A stretch of 19,582 bases of DNA from CAZMVY01 sp964617875 (GTDB taxonomy: Bacteria; Planctomycetota; Phycisphaerae; UBA1845; PWPN01). The notes below the pieces were generated by a model. That model did no database searches and was not told the origin of the DNA. It was given only the letters and a program-made list of their open reading frames with translations. The DNA lies in assembly GCA_964617875.1 (NCBI GenBank), contig CAZUAI010000098.1, positions 1 through 19,582 on the forward strand. Reading direction: 5' to 3'. The position numbers were made by a program, and so were the translations under genes. This document shows positions 17,503-19,582 of this stretch, piece after piece (position 1 is the first letter of the stretch; each line of letters starts with the position of its first letter).

Positions 17503-18303
17503 CTAGAGCCGTCGATACCGATACACGGACACGCGGCGGGCCGGCCCCTCCCAGCTCGGTGCGGTCCGCAGCAGCCGGCCGTACTTGAGGAGCAGGATGA
17601 TCCCCGCGCCGATGAGGAAGCCGCCGATGTGCGCCCACCACGCCACGCCGGCGCCGCTGCCGCGGGTCGCGCCGCTCTGAATGAACTGGAACACGACCCA
17701 GACGCCCAGAAACAGGTAAGCAGGGACGACGACGATCTCGATGATGACCAGGATTGGCACGACGGTCAGCACGCGCGCGTTGGGGTAGAGGAGAAAGTAC
17801 GCCCCCATGACGCCGGCGATGGCGCCGCTGGCGCCGATCGTGGGCACGGGGGAATACGGGGCCGTGGCCCATTGCGTCAGGCTGGCGCCGACTCCGCTGA
17901 GCGCATAGAAGAGGGCGTAGACGCCGTGGCCGAGCCGGTCCTCCACGTTGTCGCCAAAAATGTAGAGAAACCAGCAGTTGCCGATGAGGTGCATCCAGCC
18001 TCCATGAAGGACGATGCACGTGAGAAGCGTGACGTACGGGTGGACCGGCGCGGGCGGCAGGGGCTGCTCGACGACCTGCCGAACGATTCCGAACGGCGTG
18101 CGGACGGCCCGTTCGACGGGCACGACAATCTCGCGGGCCGGTTCTGTGATGCGGACGGGGACCATGCCGTAGCGCTGAACGATCTCATCGCCGCGGTTGC
18201 CGGCGGCAAGCTGCACGGCGAAAACAACGATGTTGATCCCCAGGATCGCGTAGGTGACGAAGGGCAGCGAACGGGAAGGGATGTTGTCGCGAATGGGAAT
18301 CAC
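17503..18303 (-). CDS. Rhomboid-family intramembrane serine protease
   Basis: A 266-aa polytopic membrane protease that cuts substrates within or next to their transmembrane helices. Catalytic dyad: Ser159 in GASGAIAG and His225 in AHIGGFLIG. The supporting HLIGN (His105, Asn109) follows GGW in the second core helix. Six or so hydrophobic helices are visible (about 13-35, 90-115, 125-145, 157-175, 178-208, 222-240). A 45-residue loop between helix 1 and the core (about 40-88, rich in Val, Pro, Arg) is larger than in GlpG-type enzymes. Translation starts at GTG; MIPIRDNIPSR matches the N-terminus common in this subfamily. No strong ribosome site. Substrates unknown. Confidence 0.93.
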   Translation of the reverse strand: MIPIRDNIPSRSLPFVTYAILGINIVVFAVQLAAGNRGDEIVQRYGMVPVRITEPAREIVVPVERAVRTPFGIVRQVVEQPLPPAPVHPYVTLLTCIVLHGGWMHLIGNCWFLYIFGDNVEDRLGHGVYALFYALSGVGASLTQWATAPYSPVPTIGASGAIAGVMGAYFLLYPNARVLTVVPILVIIEIVVVPAYLFLGVWVVFQFIQSGATRGSGAGVAWWAHIGGFLIGAGIILLLKYGRLLRTAPSWEGPARRVSVYRYRRL

Positions 18304-18347
18304 GGCGTCGTTCTCGGCATCGCCTGAGCGTCCTGCCCAACGGCGCT

Positions 18348-18375
18348 ATTCTAACAGGCCGAGGGACAAAGCCAA
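18348..18375 (-). promoter_or_regulatory. Candidate promoter of the rhomboid gene
   Basis: Minus strand: TTGGCT (18370-18375), 16-bp spacer, TAGAAT (18348-18353). Start near 18341, giving a leader of about 38 nt before the GTG. Confidence 0.5.
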
Positions 18376-18471
18376 GGGCCCCGACGGGCAACGGGGATTC
18401 GGCGGGCACGCCCAATGCCCGCACCGCGCCTGGGGACGGCCGACAGCCGCCCTGCGTGCCCGCGTGAACGT

Positions 18472-19582
18472 TTACGGGTGCGTGGCGGGGGCGGACTGCG
18501 CTGTACGGTGGCAGGGGCGCCGGGCCTCGTACGAACGCAGGCGCTCGCGGACAGCGTCTGCGAGATCGGGGCGTTGCGAAGCGATGGCAACCTCCACGGA
18601 CCGGCGGGCAGTCCGAACGGCGTCGTCAAACCGACCGGCCGCGGCGTAGCTCGCGGCCAGCGTGTCCAACACCTCCGGCATCTCGCGGTCCGTCAGCCGG
18701 TTGGCGCGCTCGGCGATCTCGACGGCCCGGACGGCGTCGCCGGCCGTCGCACCGTCGCGCGTGGCGAGCGTCCAGGCGAGGTTGTTGCACGCCTCAACGG
18801 AATCCGGCTTGAGACGCAGCGCCTCGTCGTACTGCGCAACGGCCTCGTCGAACCGGCCGGCCTCGGCCAGAGCGTCGGCCAGGGCGAGACGGAGTTCAAG
18901 GTCGGTCGGCCGGAGCCGGACGGCTTCGGCGTTGTGCCTGAGCGCGTCGTCTCGCCGGCCCATCCGGGTCAGCGCACGGGCAAGGTTCGCGTGGGCCACG
19001 GCGAAGTCCGGTCGGCATCGAATCGCTTCCTCGTAATGGGCGACGGCCTCGTCCAGCCTGCCCCGGCTGGCGAGGGCGAGGGCCAGGTTGTTGTGTGCGA
19101 CGTCGTACGACGGCCGCAGCCGGAGTGCCTCCGAAAAGTGCGCCATGGCCTCATCGACCCGGCCCAGACGCGCCAACGCGGCGCCCATGTTGCTGTGGGC
19201 CATCGCGTACGAGGGCTCGAGGCGAAGCGCCGCGGCGTAGTGCTCGAGGGCCGCCTCGCCGGCCCCCTGCCGGGCCAGCACCACGGCGAGGTTGTGATGC
19301 ACGATCGCCGCGTCCGGGGTCCGCATCAGCATGTACTCGAACAGCGACCGCGACTCCCGCCAGTGATCGAGGTAGCGGCGCGTCGCCGAGGCCTCGAGTC
19401 CGCACAGAAGCAGCACCATCGCCGTCGCGCCGAGCCGGATCGCCGCAGGTCGCGGCGGGCACGACGGCCTGCACCACAGCCGGCTCAGCAACGCCGCGAT
19501 CATCAGCAAAGGCCCGACCGCGGCCAGGTAGACCCCCAAGTTGCATAATCCGCACCTCGCACGAGCGAAGATCGTACGGATG
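18472..19582 (-). CDS. Membrane-anchored TPR protein (5' end beyond the window)
   Basis: At least 355 aa; the frame has no stop up to the window edge, and a TTG at 19539 is only a possible start, so I treat it as partial. Two hydrophobic helices come first (about 2-22 and 33-50 counted from that TTG). Then comes RRYLDHWRESRSLFEYML, a linker common in TMTC-like proteins just before their TPR domain. About seven tetratricopeptide repeats follow (about 77-320), most of the form HxNLAxALAxxGRxDEAxxHYxEALRLxP. TPR arrays bind protein partners. If the gene continues as in relatives, the missing part would be a multi-spanning glycosyltransferase-like region (ArnT/PMT type), but this cannot be seen. 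The C-terminus is basic and probably disordered. Confidence 0.8.
   Translation of the reverse strand, partial: IRTIFARARCGLCNLGVYLAAVGPLLMIAALLSRLWCRPSCPPRPAAIRLGATAMVLLLCGLEASATRRYLDHWRESRSLFEYMLMRTPDAAIVHHNLAVVLARQGAGEAALEHYAAALRLEPSYAMAHSNMGAALARLGRVDEAMAHFSEALRLRPSYDVAHNNLALALASRGRLDEAVAHYEEAIRCRPDFAVAHANLARALTRMGRRDDALRHNAEAVRLRPTDLELRLALADALAEAGRFDEAVAQYDEALRLKPDSVEACNNLAWTLATRDGATAGDAVRAVEIAERANRLTDREMPEVLDTLAASYAAAGRFDDAVRTARRSVEVAIASQRPDLADAVRERLRSYEARRPCHRTAQSAPATHP

Overview
High-GC bacterial chromosomal DNA, almost all of it housekeeping. My best guess for the source is a Planctomycetota-type bacterium, possibly a metagenome bin. The grounds are a TatC carrying a long extra periplasmic loop, the order ribH-nusB-ftsY, an acyl carrier protein with an E-S-V modification site, and several genes without a Shine-Dalgarno. 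This is inference from family knowledge; there is no rRNA or other marker in the window to prove it.

Layout. (1) 127-5331, all minus strand: acyl-CoA synthetase (ADP-forming), acyl carrier protein, a small pore-domain ion channel and argS. (2) 5332-7006: a 570-nt spacer, a lipoprotein gene on plus, then a 440-nt noncoding stretch rich in inverted repeats that ends in a sigma-54 promoter and a structured leader for glnA (7007-8470). (3) 8647-12732, minus strand: ribH, nusB, ftsY, a metallophosphoesterase lipoprotein and an alpha/beta hydrolase, probably one operon. It is interrupted between nusB and ftsY by an 8-bp tandem repeat and a REP-type palindrome. (4) tatC on plus, divergent from ribH, with well-formed sigma-70 promoters for both. 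(5) A bidirectional terminator, then the class II (B12-dependent) ribonucleotide reductase nrdJ on minus, with a consensus promoter overlapped by two NrdR-like boxes 31 bp apart. (6) A small unknown gene on plus, a rhomboid protease on minus, and a membrane-anchored TPR protein on minus that runs off the window end.

How the genes work together. Nitrogen assimilation (glnA under sigma-54) and dNTP supply (nrdJ under NrdR) each carry a recognisable regulatory signature. Membrane and secretion functions recur: FtsY (SRP receptor), TatC (folded-protein export), rhomboid, channel and two lipoproteins. They do not form a single pathway.

I see no defence system, prophage, CRISPR array, rRNA or tRNA. 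The least ordinary material is repeat DNA: in-frame, repeat-like insertions inside argS and nrdJ, a repeat-derived tail on nusB, and the tandem repeat that reaches to within 2 nt of the ftsY start codon. I found no clearly new biological system.
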